Assembly: GCA_051746985.1 (NCBI GenBank)
Contig: JBNJFP010000029.1
Location: 1 to 39,503 of the forward strand
From: Fodinibius sp051746985
Lineage (GTDB): Bacteria; Bacteroidota; Rhodothermia; Balneolales; Balneolaceae
Length of the DNA stretch: 39,503 nt
Direction: 5' to 3'
Part shown: positions 23,860 through 32,860 of the stretch, one piece after another
Numbering within the stretch: the first letter of the stretch is position 1
How the letters are laid out: every line of letters starts with the position of its first letter
Translations under genes and position numbers: made by a program
The notes under the pieces: generated by a model
The model's input: only the letters and a program-made list of their open reading frames with translations
Told to the model about the DNA's origin: nothing
Database searches by the model: none

Positions 23860-26800
23860 ATGTATATATCAGAACTTGAACTTCAGGGCTTCAAAAGTTT
23901 TGCCTACAACACCAATGTTTCGTTTGACAAAGGTATAACGGCGATTGTAGGTCCAAATGGCTGTGGTAAGTCCAACATTGTTGATGCCATGCGCTGGGTA
24001 CTGGGTGAGCAGCGCCCTACCTTGCTGCGTTCCTCAAGTATGGCCAACGTCATCTTTAATGGCACGGCCAAAAAAAATGCCCTCGGTATGGCCGAAGTGC
24101 ACCTGACTTTTGTCAATAATAAAGGCCTGTTGCCAACCGAATATAACGAAGTTACGATCGGCCGACGGCTGTATCGATCCGGTGAAAGTGAATACCTTAT
24201 CAACGGCACCAACTGTCGGCTTAAGGATATCAACGACCTGTTTATGGATACCGGGATGAGCTCTGACGCTTATTCGGTTATTGAACTCAAAATGGTTGAA
24301 GAGATTCTCAATGATAAAAACAACGATCGTCGCCGATTATTTGAAGAAGCCGCCGGAGTTACCCGCTACAAAGAGAAGCGTAAGAAAACCTTTCGCAAAC
24401 TGGACGAAACCAGAGGAGATTTACAACGCGTAGAGGATATTCTCGTGGAGGTTCGCAAGAAAACCAAATCCCTTGAAAAACAGGCCGAAAAAGCGCAAAA
24501 AGCCAAGAAATACAAAAAGGAGCTTGAACATCTTGATAAAGCCCTCAATAAGCACGAGTACTCGAAAATAAAAGAAGAACTTGAGCCGCTTGAAGAGCGC
24601 ATTGACAATGCCGATAAGGAAAAAAAGGAAATTGTTGCCAAGGCAGAAAAACTTGAAGAAGAAGCCGAATCGGCACGCAAAACACTCAATGAAAAAGAAC
24701 GATTACAGTCTGAAGCTCAGCGTCGGGTTAGTCAACTCCATTCGAAAATTCGGGATGCCGAAACGACCCTTGAAATTACGCGCGAAAAGATTACTAATGA
24801 GAAAAGCGTAATTGAGCAGTACACCAACGATATTAAACAAAGCGAAAAGGATCTCGAAGATCTTCGCGAGGCTTTTAAGAGCAGCGAAAAGAAACTGAAT
24901 GCCTTTGATGACGACCTCGAAAAGGCAGAAAAGAATCTTACCGAATCCAAAGAACGATACTCAGAAATTCAGCAACAATATTCGGCGGAACAGGATGAGC
25001 TGAATACACTCGAAAGAGCGTTTTCGCAGGCGAACCAAGATCTCAACGATCTGCAAACCAAACGGATTAAAATCGAATCGCGCCTCGAAAATACCGAAGG
25101 AGATCTAATCCGCATCCGGGAGGAGATAGAAGATCTTGAAGATGAGATCATGAATTTGCGCGGCGAAAAAAAGCTGGCTTCCGAAAAGCTTGATAAAGCT
25201 ATTACTGAGCGCGATAAGCAGCAGGAGAAACTGCAATCAGCCCGGAAGAACCGTGAGCAGTTAAGCGAACAACAAAACACGCTCAAAGATAAGATCCGTA
25301 ATCACCAAAGCAGACTTGATTCGGTACAGTCTGAAATTGAGCTTTTGCAGGGTATCGCCAATTCAAACGAGGCATTCCCAAGCAGCGTACAGTTTTTGCT
25401 CGAAAACTATGGCAATCAGTTTGATCAGTTGGATGTCGTTTCCAACCTGCTTTCGACAAATGAAGCCCACGCAGTGGCTCTCGAAGCGGTGTTGGGGAAT
25501 GCACTTAATTATGTGGTTGTCGATAGTCTTGATGACGCCCGAAAAGCCGCACGATTGCTCAAGGAAAATGACAAGGGACGTGCAACCTTTATTCCACTTG
25601 ATCAGCTTTCCAGCTCCTATCAAACAGCTTCCGGCTCTCTTGCCAATCGCGTTGAAACAGCCTCCAAATTTAGCGCCCTTAAAGAACTTCTACTGGGTAA
25701 TGTGAAGGTTTTTGATTCTGTTGAAAAAGCATACACTTCACTTCGGGGAAATGGGCAAACCGGTGTAACGTTGGATGGGGAAGTAATAACCAACACCCAA
25801 TTTCTAAAGAGTGGCAGCAAGAGTAAAAATGCTGGCATCCGCGTCGGTTTAAAGGATAAAATTGCAACACTGGAAGAAAAAGCGGAGTCCATTCAAAGCG
25901 AGATACAGACTTCGGAGCAGCAGCTGAAAGAATTCCAGGAGCAGTATCGGGCAATCGATCTTACCGAACTGGAAAAACTACTAAAGGATAAAGAGCAGAA
26001 CGTCCGCCAGATCGAAAACAACATCAACAGCTTTGAACATAAAATTGAGATTTATCAGAAAAACATTGGCGAACTTGAAAATCGTCGCGAATCCCTCATC
26101 AGTAATGAGGATTCTTCTCAGCAAGAATTGGATCAGCTGCAGCCCAAGCAGAAAGAACTGCAGCAGAAACTTAAGGATCTTCATCAGCAGCAGGAAGAGA
26201 AAAAACAGACGCTTCAGGAACTTGATGAGGAGCGTTCGATTGCCCAAAGCCGGTATAATGATGCGCAGCTGAAACATCAGGATTTGAAGAATAAAGTTGA
26301 GAACCACGAACGTGATATAAAACGAGCCGAAGAGGGCATCAAAAATCTTAAGCAGCGGCTTAACATTCGCTCTGAGAAGACCGAAGAGGCCAAGAAACGC
26401 ATCAAGAAGTATCAATCAGCTATTGAGCAGCTTGAAGACAAACTCAGCACGCTAAAAGAGCAAAAGAAGGAGGCTGACAAACAACTTGAAGAGACCGAGG
26501 AAGCTTCGGGCAAGCAGCGAGGCCGCATCAATGAAATTGAGAAAGAGCTAAAAGAAGTACGCCGCCGCAAGGAAGTAAATATGGAACTGGTTCATCACTT
26601 GGCGATGTCGAAAGAGAAGTATGAAATGCAGATCAAAAATCTATCGGATCACATCTGGGAAACCTATGGCATTTTGATGGATCAGATTGACAAGCAGCTG
26701 CCCGAAGATATAGAGCCCGACGAAGCCAAAGAACGCATTGCCTGGCTGCGGCAAAAGCTCAATAAAATTGGAGAGGTAAACCCGCTGGCTATCGAAGAAT

Positions 26801-27381
26801 ATGAAGAGGAAAAAGAACGGCTCGATTTTTACGAAGAACAGATAAGCGATCTGCATCAAGCGGCCGAAGAGCTTCAACAGACGATTGACGAAATTAATAA
26901 AACAGCAATCGAACGCTTCAACGAAACCTTCGAAAAGATTCGGGTCAACTTCCAGAAGGTGTTCCATACCCTGTTTAATGAGGATGATTATTGCGACTTG
27001 ATCATCGATGAGGAAGCCGAAGACCCACTGGATGCCCGCATTGAAATTAAAGCCAATCCCAAGGGCAAGCGCCCCTCTACGATTAACCAGCTCTCCGGTG
27101 GTGAAAAAACGCTGACTGCCATTGCCCTGCTTTTTGCCATCTATCTTGTAAAGCCCTCCCCTTTCTGTGTTTTAGATGAGGTTGACGCTCCGCTCGACGA
27201 TGCCAACATTGAGCGTTTTGCAGACATGATTCGCAACTTCAGCGAAGAAACCCAATTCATCATCATTACACACAACAAAAAGACGATGAGCAAGGCTGAA
27301 ATGATGTACGGAGTAACAATGCCCGAGACGGGTATCAGCCGTCTTGTGGGCGTTAAACTGGATGAAGTGGCAGAGGCATAA
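23860..27381 (+). CDS. smc: Chromosome segregation ATPase SMC
   Basis: SMC forms the long-armed dimer that, with ScpA/ScpB, compacts and segregates the chromosome. The 1173-residue protein has the Walker A GPNGCGKSN at residues 31-39 within an N-terminal head, a long Glu/Lys/Gln-rich coiled coil, a hinge at about 500-665 (around DVVSNLLSTNEAHAVALEAV and the TGVTLDGEVITN strand), a second coiled coil, and the C-terminal head with the ABC signature LSGGEKT (about 1078-1084) and Walker B FCVLDEVDAPLDDAN. Length and layout are typical. scpA and scpB are not in the window. It lies only 8 kb from the oriC candidate. Confidence 0.97.
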   Translation: MYISELELQGFKSFAYNTNVSFDKGITAIVGPNGCGKSNIVDAMRWVLGEQRPTLLRSSSMANVIFNGTAKKNALGMAEVHLTFVNNKGLLPTEYNEVTIGRRLYRSGESEYLINGTNCRLKDINDLFMDTGMSSDAYSVIELKMVEEILNDKNNDRRRLFEEAAGVTRYKEKRKKTFRKLDETRGDLQRVEDILVEVRKKTKSLEKQAEKAQKAKKYKKELEHLDKALNKHEYSKIKEELEPLEERIDNADKEKKEIVAKAEKLEEEAESARKTLNEKERLQSEAQRRVSQLHSKIRDAETTLEITREKITNEKSVIEQYTNDIKQSEKDLEDLREAFKSSEKKLNAFDDDLEKAEKNLTESKERYSEIQQQYSAEQDELNTLERAFSQANQDLNDLQTKRIKIESRLENTEGDLIRIREEIEDLEDEIMNLRGEKKLASEKLDKAITERDKQQEKLQSARKNREQLSEQQNTLKDKIRNHQSRLDSVQSEIELLQGIANSNEAFPSSVQFLLENYGNQFDQLDVVSNLLSTNEAHAVALEAVLGNALNYVVVDSLDDARKAARLLKENDKGRATFIPLDQLSSSYQTASGSLANRVETASKFSALKELLLGNVKVFDSVEKAYTSLRGNGQTGVTLDGEVITNTQFLKSGSKSKNAGIRVGLKDKIATLEEKAESIQSEIQTSEQQLKEFQEQYRAIDLTELEKLLKDKEQNVRQIENNINSFEHKIEIYQKNIGELENRRESLISNEDSSQQELDQLQPKQKELQQKLKDLHQQQEEKKQTLQELDEERSIAQSRYNDAQLKHQDLKNKVENHERDIKRAEEGIKNLKQRLNIRSEKTEEAKKRIKKYQSAIEQLEDKLSTLKEQKKEADKQLEETEEASGKQRGRINEIEKELKEVRRRKEVNMELVHHLAMSKEKYEMQIKNLSDHIWETYGILMDQIDKQLPEDIEPDEAKERIAWLRQKLNKIGEVNPLAIEEYEEEKERLDFYEEQISDLHQAAEELQQTIDEINKTAIERFNETFEKIRVNFQKVFHTLFNEDDYCDLIIDEEAEDPLDARIEIKANPKGKRPSTINQLSGGEKTLTAIALLFAIYLVKPSPFCVLDEVDAPLDDANIERFADMIRNFSEETQFIIITHNKKTMSKAEMMYGVTMPETGISRLVGVKLDEVAEA

Positions 27382-27496
27382 CACCGTTTGGAATTTAGGT
27401 CTTTATAATTTTAGTTCACCTCTTTTTACAGTAACCATTTATCGGTATAACCCTTTCCCTACTTACTGATCGATCACATAGAATTTGCTGTTATTC

Positions 27497-27530
27497 TTTG
27501 TGATGTTTCGACCTCAGCTCTGTATATTTA
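27497..27530 (+). promoter_or_regulatory. Possible promoter of ispH
   Basis: TTTG (27497-27500), 22 bases, then TATATTTA (27523-27530). The boxes match the Bacteroidota consensus but the spacing is two longer than the other promoters here. Confidence 0.4.
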
Positions 27531-27558
27531 GGAGCTAAATTTAATACAGCAGATATTT

Positions 27559-28809
27559 ATGGCCCGCAAAAAATTTAACATCCCCGAGATTTATCAATCG
27601 CCGATTATTCGCAAGGTAAAAGATGCCAACAAGGTGATGGATCCCACCAAAAAAGACCTTGAGCCCAGCGTGCTCGACTTTGGTCCGGTTCGCTTTTATG
27701 TACCTCGTCACTTTGGCTTTTGTTACGGGGTAGAAAACGCCATCGATATCGCCTATGATACCGTAGAAAATTATCCCAAAAAGGATATCTATCTGCTTAG
27801 CGAAATGATTCACAATCCCACGGTAAATGAAGACCTGCAGGAACGTGGCGTGAAATTTTTGTTTGAAACCGATGGCACCGAACTCATCCCCATCGAGTCG
27901 CTGGACGAAGACGACATTGTGATTGTGCCGGCCTTTGGTACCACCATCGAAATTCAACAGAAGCTTAAAAAGCAGGGCATCGATCCCTACGAATACAATA
28001 CCACTTGTCCCTTTGTGGAGAAAGTGTGGCGGCGGGGTAAGCAACTCGGCAAAAAGGGATATTCGCTGGTCATCCACGGCAAACATCGTCATGAAGAAAC
28101 CCGGGCCACTTTTTCACACAGCGCCAATCACTCGGAGTGTGTTGTACTGCTGAATCCTGAGGAAGCACAAATTCTTGCCGATATCATGACCGGCGATCGT
28201 CCACAATCTGATTTTGAAGAATACTTTGGTCATAAAAGCACCGATGGTTTTGATCCACAAAAAGATCTCCAGCATTTCGGGGTTATTAATCAAACTACGA
28301 TGCTGGCTACTGAAACCGAAGAAGTGATGCAGATCCTTAAAGAGGCGGCCATCAAAAAATATGGCGAAGCCGACATCCTCGATCATTTCGCCGATACCTC
28401 GGATACGTTGTGCTATGCCACTAACGAAAATCAATCGGCCACCCTTGCCCTGACTGAAACCGATGCTGATCTGGCTATTGTTGTTGGAGGCTATAATTCA
28501 TCGAACACGATGCATCTTGTTGAAATTTTAGAAGAGGCCTTTCCAACGTACCATGTGCGTGATGCCGAAGAGTTTGATTCACCCAAAAAGATCCAGCATT
28601 TCGACCAGTGGGATGAAGATATTAAAGAAACCACTGACTGGCTTCCTATTGATAAGCAGCCCGTAAACATTGTCATTACGTCGGGGGCTTCTTGTCCGGA
28701 TGTGTTGGTGGATGAAGTCCTGCTGAAAATCCTTGACTATTTTGAAGATACACAATCAATTGGTGAGGTCATCAAGCCTTTTGAGAAGAAGCTTAATGAG
28801 GTAGCCTGA
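27559..28809 (+). CDS. ispH: 4-hydroxy-3-methylbut-2-enyl diphosphate reductase, long form
   Basis: IspH is the last MEP-pathway enzyme, reducing HMBPP to IPP and DMAPP with an iron-sulfur cluster. The three conserved cysteines are C55 in HFGFCYGV, C150 in NTTCPFV and C285 in DTLCYATNENQ; the C-terminal TSGASCPDVLVDEVL corresponds to the usual GAS-P motif. At 416 residues it is about 100 longer than E. coli IspH, with an N-terminal extension of about 43 and a central insertion around 200-250; long forms are known in other phyla, including cyanobacteria. The gene meets the minus-strand YbbR gene tail to tail with 19 bases between. Confidence 0.95.
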   Translation: MARKKFNIPEIYQSPIIRKVKDANKVMDPTKKDLEPSVLDFGPVRFYVPRHFGFCYGVENAIDIAYDTVENYPKKDIYLLSEMIHNPTVNEDLQERGVKFLFETDGTELIPIESLDEDDIVIVPAFGTTIEIQQKLKKQGIDPYEYNTTCPFVEKVWRRGKQLGKKGYSLVIHGKHRHEETRATFSHSANHSECVVLLNPEEAQILADIMTGDRPQSDFEEYFGHKSTDGFDPQKDLQHFGVINQTTMLATETEEVMQILKEAAIKKYGEADILDHFADTSDTLCYATNENQSATLALTETDADLAIVVGGYNSSNTMHLVEILEEAFPTYHVRDAEEFDSPKKIQHFDQWDEDIKETTDWLPIDKQPVNIVITSGASCPDVLVDEVLLKILDYFEDTQSIGEVIKPFEKKLNEVA

Positions 28810-28828
28810 TTCTTTTAGTCAGAAAAAG

Positions 28829-29836
28829 CTATTGATCCAGTACCATAAAATACGCTACGCGACGAGGCTGAAACGATCGCAACTTGATGTGGTATTCGTC
28901 CTTTACCTCCTCGATTTGGGGCGTCACAAAACCGGTAGAGTCCTCCAATATCTGCTGAAAGGTAACATACACCTCAAAAGGATTTTCATCCTGTACGTCG
29001 GCATATTCCTTAATGGGTACATCGTATTTGATGTTAACAGCCAGCGGACTATAACTTACCATTCGTCCCGGAGGCAGGTTACGCGTTGAGATATTGGCCC
29101 GCATTTCCCCCTCGGTATATTCAGCAACATCGGCTTTAAAAACTACTTCAGTAGGTGATACATTAATTAATTTCCCCGGCGATTCAAGAGGTACCGGCTG
29201 AGAAATATCCTGTGCCACCCCATCGATATCAACAGAATCGGTAGGCCATTCATCTAATTCTTCGACAAGTTCCGACGCGCCAGTTATGGTCACACTGTCG
29301 GGATCAAATTCGGGCGGAGCAAGAAAACCATACTGATCACGAAAATTGACGTTTAAGGCAGAACGTACCGGCACTTTTTTAGATATCCGATCCCCCATCC
29401 TCACCGTCACATTCCGTGGTTGCACCCGTTGTATATTCACATTTAGCATGGCATTCATCTGCTGCTGAACCTGGTCAAACAGGTCCACCTCAGAATCATC
29501 TACATCAATATCTATAGGGGGCGGGTTGTTATACAGGTTTATCAACTTCCACCCTTCGCCCGACACACTTACCGTCGCTGTCTCGGGCAAGTCTTCAATC
29601 AGTGACTTTTCCGCCGGAACCCCTGCCAACTGTATCGGCAAATCAATATTTATGGTAAAATCTCTGTTAAGATTCACCATCAACCACAATGCAAAAGCCA
29701 AAATTAGGGCCACCGAAAAAACGATAATCCGCTCGCGGCCAATACCTGCAATTTCATCCTCATCAGACTTCTGAAAGAAGGATTCCCACCAGGTAACTAC
29801 TTGTTCTTTGTATTTTTCTAATTGTGATAAGTCCAT
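28829..29836 (-). CDS. YbbR-like (CdaR-type) domain membrane protein
   Basis: A 335-residue protein with a short cytoplasmic part, one transmembrane helix (IIVFSVALILAFALWLMV, about residues 33-50) and exported YbbR-like repeats, seen in FTINIDLPIQLAGVPAEKSL, PETATVSVSGEGWKLIN, VPVRSALNVNFRDQYGF and PDSVTITGASELVEEL. In Firmicutes YbbR/CdaR regulates the membrane c-di-AMP cyclase CdaA. No cyclase gene is in this window, so a link to c-di-AMP is not shown here. It is downstream of recF and the DUF721 gene on the same strand, with a 53-base gap. Confidence 0.85.
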   Translation of the reverse strand: MDLSQLEKYKEQVVTWWESFFQKSDEDEIAGIGRERIIVFSVALILAFALWLMVNLNRDFTINIDLPIQLAGVPAEKSLIEDLPETATVSVSGEGWKLINLYNNPPPIDIDVDDSEVDLFDQVQQQMNAMLNVNIQRVQPRNVTVRMGDRISKKVPVRSALNVNFRDQYGFLAPPEFDPDSVTITGASELVEELDEWPTDSVDIDGVAQDISQPVPLESPGKLINVSPTEVVFKADVAEYTEGEMRANISTRNLPPGRMVSYSPLAVNIKYDVPIKEYADVQDENPFEVYVTFQQILEDSTGFVTPQIEEVKDEYHIKLRSFQPRRVAYFMVLDQ

Positions 29837-29889
29837 AGCCTGTAAATAAATCGATCAACTCACCGATAGCATCATATCATGAATATACA

Positions 29890-30192
29890 TCATGATCGTA
29901 CAACAATCTCTTTAATAATTTTTTCATCCACTTCCTCATTGAGCATCTTGGCGATGCTAAATCTTTTCATATGGATTTCTTGGCGCCATGCCGGATTTTT
30001 TACATGCACGATTAAATTTCCATGCTCAAAATGAACATTTTCGGTCTGTTCTGCAATGCGTTCACCCACCGTCTGTTCCCAAAGCGATAATATCATCCCG
30101 CGCTTTAATTTCTTGCGATGCGGATAGTCATCTAAAAAATCCTTAAGTGCCTCTTTTAGAGATTTGGGCGTATTCGATTTATATCGTGACAC
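29890..30192 (-). CDS. DUF721 (DciA-like) protein
   Basis: A 100-residue DUF721 protein. The core reads LKRGMILSLWEQTVGERIAEQTE, then HFEHGNLIVHVKNPAWRQEI and a C-terminal helix, the full DUF721/DciA domain. DciA is the ancestral loader of the replicative helicase DnaB in bacteria lacking DnaC/DnaI. Its place right behind recF (14 bases) and within 6 kb of dnaA and the oriC candidate supports a replication role. The family is divergent, so function is by domain and context. Confidence 0.85.
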   Translation of the reverse strand: MSRYKSNTPKSLKEALKDFLDDYPHRKKLKRGMILSLWEQTVGERIAEQTENVHFEHGNLIVHVKNPAWRQEIHMKRFSIAKMLNEEVDEKIIKEIVVRS

Positions 30193-30206
30193 AATGCTAT
30201 TATTAA

Positions 30207-31340
30207 TTATGGTTTTACCACTGAAACAGATCCACCGCTAACCTTATATTTACGATTGTGATCGCCATCAAACGTTACATATTCATCAAACGGAATGGGA
30301 TTTGCCGCGGTAACAAATGTTTGTCCGGCATGTTCTATCAAGGCATTTAATAACACTTTGGTACGTTGGGCATCAAGATCCCCAAAAACGTCATCCAATA
30401 AAAATATGGGCAGATCATCCAGCTCCTCCGAAAAATACAAAAGCTGGGCCAGTTTCAAAGCAAGGGCAAACAGCCGGTGCTGCCCCTGTGAACCAAATTT
30501 ACGCAGTTCAAAATCATCCAGATAGAAAACAATTTCATCTCGGTGCGGCCCTACAAGCGTAAGTTCACGTTCCAACTCATGGTCTTGCTCCTCTTCAAGT
30601 TCTGTCTCATATCGCTTGCGGATAATCTTCACATCCTCATCCGGCTCGCAAAAGGTCTGATACTTTAACTGAGGCTCGTGCCGCATCCCCGAAATCACCT
30701 CGTACTCTTTGGCCAAATAATCCTGGAATTTATTTAGCACTTCGGTGCGCTTGGCTACAATTCGTGATCCATACTCCATCAGCTGAACATTCCACGGTTC
30801 AAGATAAGCTAATAGCACGTCGCGACTGCCCCGAAATTCCTGCAGCAACTTATTGCGCTGCTTACGCGCTTTCCGGTAATCCAGCAGATCTTGCAGGTAG
30901 GCTGGTGATAGCTGACTGATAAACGAATCGATAAACGAGCGTCGCTGTTTAGGTCCCTCGCTGGTTAATTTTTTGTCGGATGGAGAAAGCACCACCACCG
31001 GCACCATGCCTATTAGATCAGAAAGACGATCGAGCGGACTTTCATTTACAAAAATCTTCTTTCCTTCTCCCCGTGAATAAGAACAACCTACATCAAAACT
31101 GGAACGGATATTCCCTTCAAAATGCCCTTTTATCATAAAAAACGTAGCATCCTGATTCACGACATACATATCGCTCGACGACACAAAACTGCGGCTCATA
31201 CACAAGTAATGAATGGCATCAATAAGGTTCGTTTTACCCGCCCCATTTTGACCCACAATCACATTCATATGAGGCGCCCAATCCACGAGCGTTTCCTCGT
31301 GGTTTCGAAAGTTTTGCAATTTCAAACTTGTGATTTTCAT
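30207..31340 (-). CDS. recF: DNA replication and repair protein RecF
   Basis: RecF is an SMC-like ATPase that, with RecO and RecR, loads RecA at single-strand gaps. The 377-residue protein opens with KITSLKLQNFRNHEETLVDW and the Walker A GQNGAGKTN (about 30-38). The middle has SDKKLTSEGPKQRRSFIDSF; the ABC signature FGSQGQHRLFALALKLAQ and Walker B FLLDDVFGDLDAQR close the ATPase site. It starts after the eno terminator and heads a recF-dciA-ybbR unit. It is separated from dnaA by about 4 kb and lies on the opposite strand, unlike the common dnaA-dnaN-recF order. Confidence 0.96.
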   Translation of the reverse strand: MKITSLKLQNFRNHEETLVDWAPHMNVIVGQNGAGKTNLIDAIHYLCMSRSFVSSSDMYVVNQDATFFMIKGHFEGNIRSSFDVGCSYSRGEGKKIFVNESPLDRLSDLIGMVPVVVLSPSDKKLTSEGPKQRRSFIDSFISQLSPAYLQDLLDYRKARKQRNKLLQEFRGSRDVLLAYLEPWNVQLMEYGSRIVAKRTEVLNKFQDYLAKEYEVISGMRHEPQLKYQTFCEPDEDVKIIRKRYETELEEEQDHELERELTLVGPHRDEIVFYLDDFELRKFGSQGQHRLFALALKLAQLLYFSEELDDLPIFLLDDVFGDLDAQRTKVLLNALIEHAGQTFVTAANPIPFDEYVTFDGDHNRKYKVSGGSVSVVKP

Positions 31341-31352
31341 CCGGCAATCAAC

Positions 31353-31385
31353 TAAAAAAATAGCGCGAGCTTATACCCGCGCTAT
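31353..31385 (-). terminator. Rho-independent terminator of eno
   Basis: On the minus strand ATAGCGCG (31385-31378) pairs with CGCGCTAT (31367-31360), loop of ten, followed by six or seven T's. It lies between eno and recF. Confidence 0.88.
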
Positions 31386-31411
31386 TATAGCTATCTATTG
31401 AAATGGTGGAT

Positions 31412-32698
31412 TTAAAATCCAAATACATCGCGACCCAAGAAGATGGCATTGTCGCCCAGCTGCTCTTCAATACGCAGCAACTGATTATATTTTGCAATCC
31501 GGTCGGTCCTGCTCATCGATCCGGTTTTAATTTGTCCCGCATTGGTAGCAACGGCTAAATCTGCAATCGTGGTATCTTCGGTTTCTCCCGATCGGTGTGA
31601 GACTACAGCCGTATAATCATTTTTGTGCGCCATCTCTATGGCATCGAGTGTTTCAGTCAGCGTACCAATCTGGTTAACCTTGATTAGGATCGAATTGGCC
31701 ACTCCCTGCTTGATACCACGCGCCAAACGATCGGTATTAGTTACAAACAGGTCATCACCCACCAGCTGCACTTTATCTCCCACAGCATCGGTCAATTTCT
31801 TCCATCCATCCCAATCATTTTCATCCAGCGCATCTTCGATAGAAACGATTGGATATTTATCGACCCACTCACTCCAAAAAACAACCATATCCTCGCTCGA
31901 GCGTTGACTACCATCACTCCATCGGAATTCATAGACTTCTTTTTCGGCATTATAAAATTCTGCCGTTGCCGGATCGAGCGCAATAACCACCTCGTCATTG
32001 GGGATATATCCCGCTTTTTCAATGGCATCCAATATTACTTCTATGGCCTCTTCATTCGACTTTAGGTTTGGCGCGAAACCTCCTTCGTCACCCACAGCCG
32101 TGCTATAATTCTTATCGTGTAATACCTTTTTTAGGCGATGAAAAATCTCGGACCCCATTCGTACTGCCTCAGAGAATGAAGCTGCTCCGGTGGGCATAAT
32201 CATGAATTCCTGAAGATCCACATTATTATCAGCATGCGAGCCTCCATTGATAATATTCATCATTGGCACGGGAAGCACTTTGGCATTCACTCCTCCGATG
32301 TATCTCCACAGTGGAATATTCAAAGCGTTGGAAGCTGCATCAGCAACAGCCAGGGAAACGCCCAAAATAGCATTGGCTCCCAAGTTCCCTTTGTTCTCGG
32401 TACCATCAACATCCAGAAGAGTATTATCAATTTCTACTTGGTTAAATACCTCCTGTCCACGCAGCTCATTGGCAATGATGGTATTTACATTTTCAACTGC
32501 TTTTGTCACACCTTTTCCCAAAAAGGCATCAGAATTCGAGTCGCGCAACTCAACCGCTTCATGCTCTCCCGTTGATGCTCCCGATGGCACCGCAGCACGC
32601 CCCATCATATCATTAGTCAAAACCACATCAACTTCTACCGTGGGATTGCCTCTTGAATCAATAATCTGACGTCCTATAACTTCTTCAATAAAGCTCAT
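31412..32698 (-). CDS. eno: Enolase (phosphopyruvate hydratase)
   Basis: Enolase interconverts 2-phosphoglycerate and phosphoenolpyruvate in glycolysis and gluconeogenesis. The 428-residue length is normal. It starts IEEVIGRQIIDSRGNPTVEV, has the substrate-loop ASTGEHEAVELRD, metal ligands in VIALDPATAEFYN and YPIVSIEDALDENDWDGWK and QLVGDDLFVTN, and the catalytic SHRSGETEDTTIADLAVA signature followed by IKTGSMSRTDRIAKYNQLLRIE. The gene is monocistronic with its own terminator. Confidence 0.98.
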   Translation of the reverse strand: MSFIEEVIGRQIIDSRGNPTVEVDVVLTNDMMGRAAVPSGASTGEHEAVELRDSNSDAFLGKGVTKAVENVNTIIANELRGQEVFNQVEIDNTLLDVDGTENKGNLGANAILGVSLAVADAASNALNIPLWRYIGGVNAKVLPVPMMNIINGGSHADNNVDLQEFMIMPTGAASFSEAVRMGSEIFHRLKKVLHDKNYSTAVGDEGGFAPNLKSNEEAIEVILDAIEKAGYIPNDEVVIALDPATAEFYNAEKEVYEFRWSDGSQRSSEDMVVFWSEWVDKYPIVSIEDALDENDWDGWKKLTDAVGDKVQLVGDDLFVTNTDRLARGIKQGVANSILIKVNQIGTLTETLDAIEMAHKNDYTAVVSHRSGETEDTTIADLAVATNAGQIKTGSMSRTDRIAKYNQLLRIEEQLGDNAIFLGRDVFGF

Positions 32699-32738
32699 AT
32701 TGTGATAATTAAATTATAGCTGACATTTTATGCGACCG

Positions 32739-32769
32739 GAAAGGTACTATGATTTTATCTATGGATAAA
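32739..32769 (-). promoter_or_regulatory. Possible eno promoter
   Basis: On the minus strand TTTA (32769-32766), 19 bases, then TACCTTTC (32746-32739). The -7 box is the same TACCTTTC found before acn. It resembles TAnnTTTG with one mismatch. Confidence 0.5.
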
Positions 32770-32860
32770 GAGAAAAACAGCTCTTGACAGAACATCAGGA
32801 TAATTGTTCTCCCTTATCCCTTTATAAATCGAACATCCATAGCAAAACTATATCTCATCT

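Noticed and set aside
26033..26272. Basic plus-strand frame in the smc coiled-coil region, and several similar shadow frames
   Set aside because: They arise from the repetitive Glu/Lys codons of the coiled coil read out of frame.
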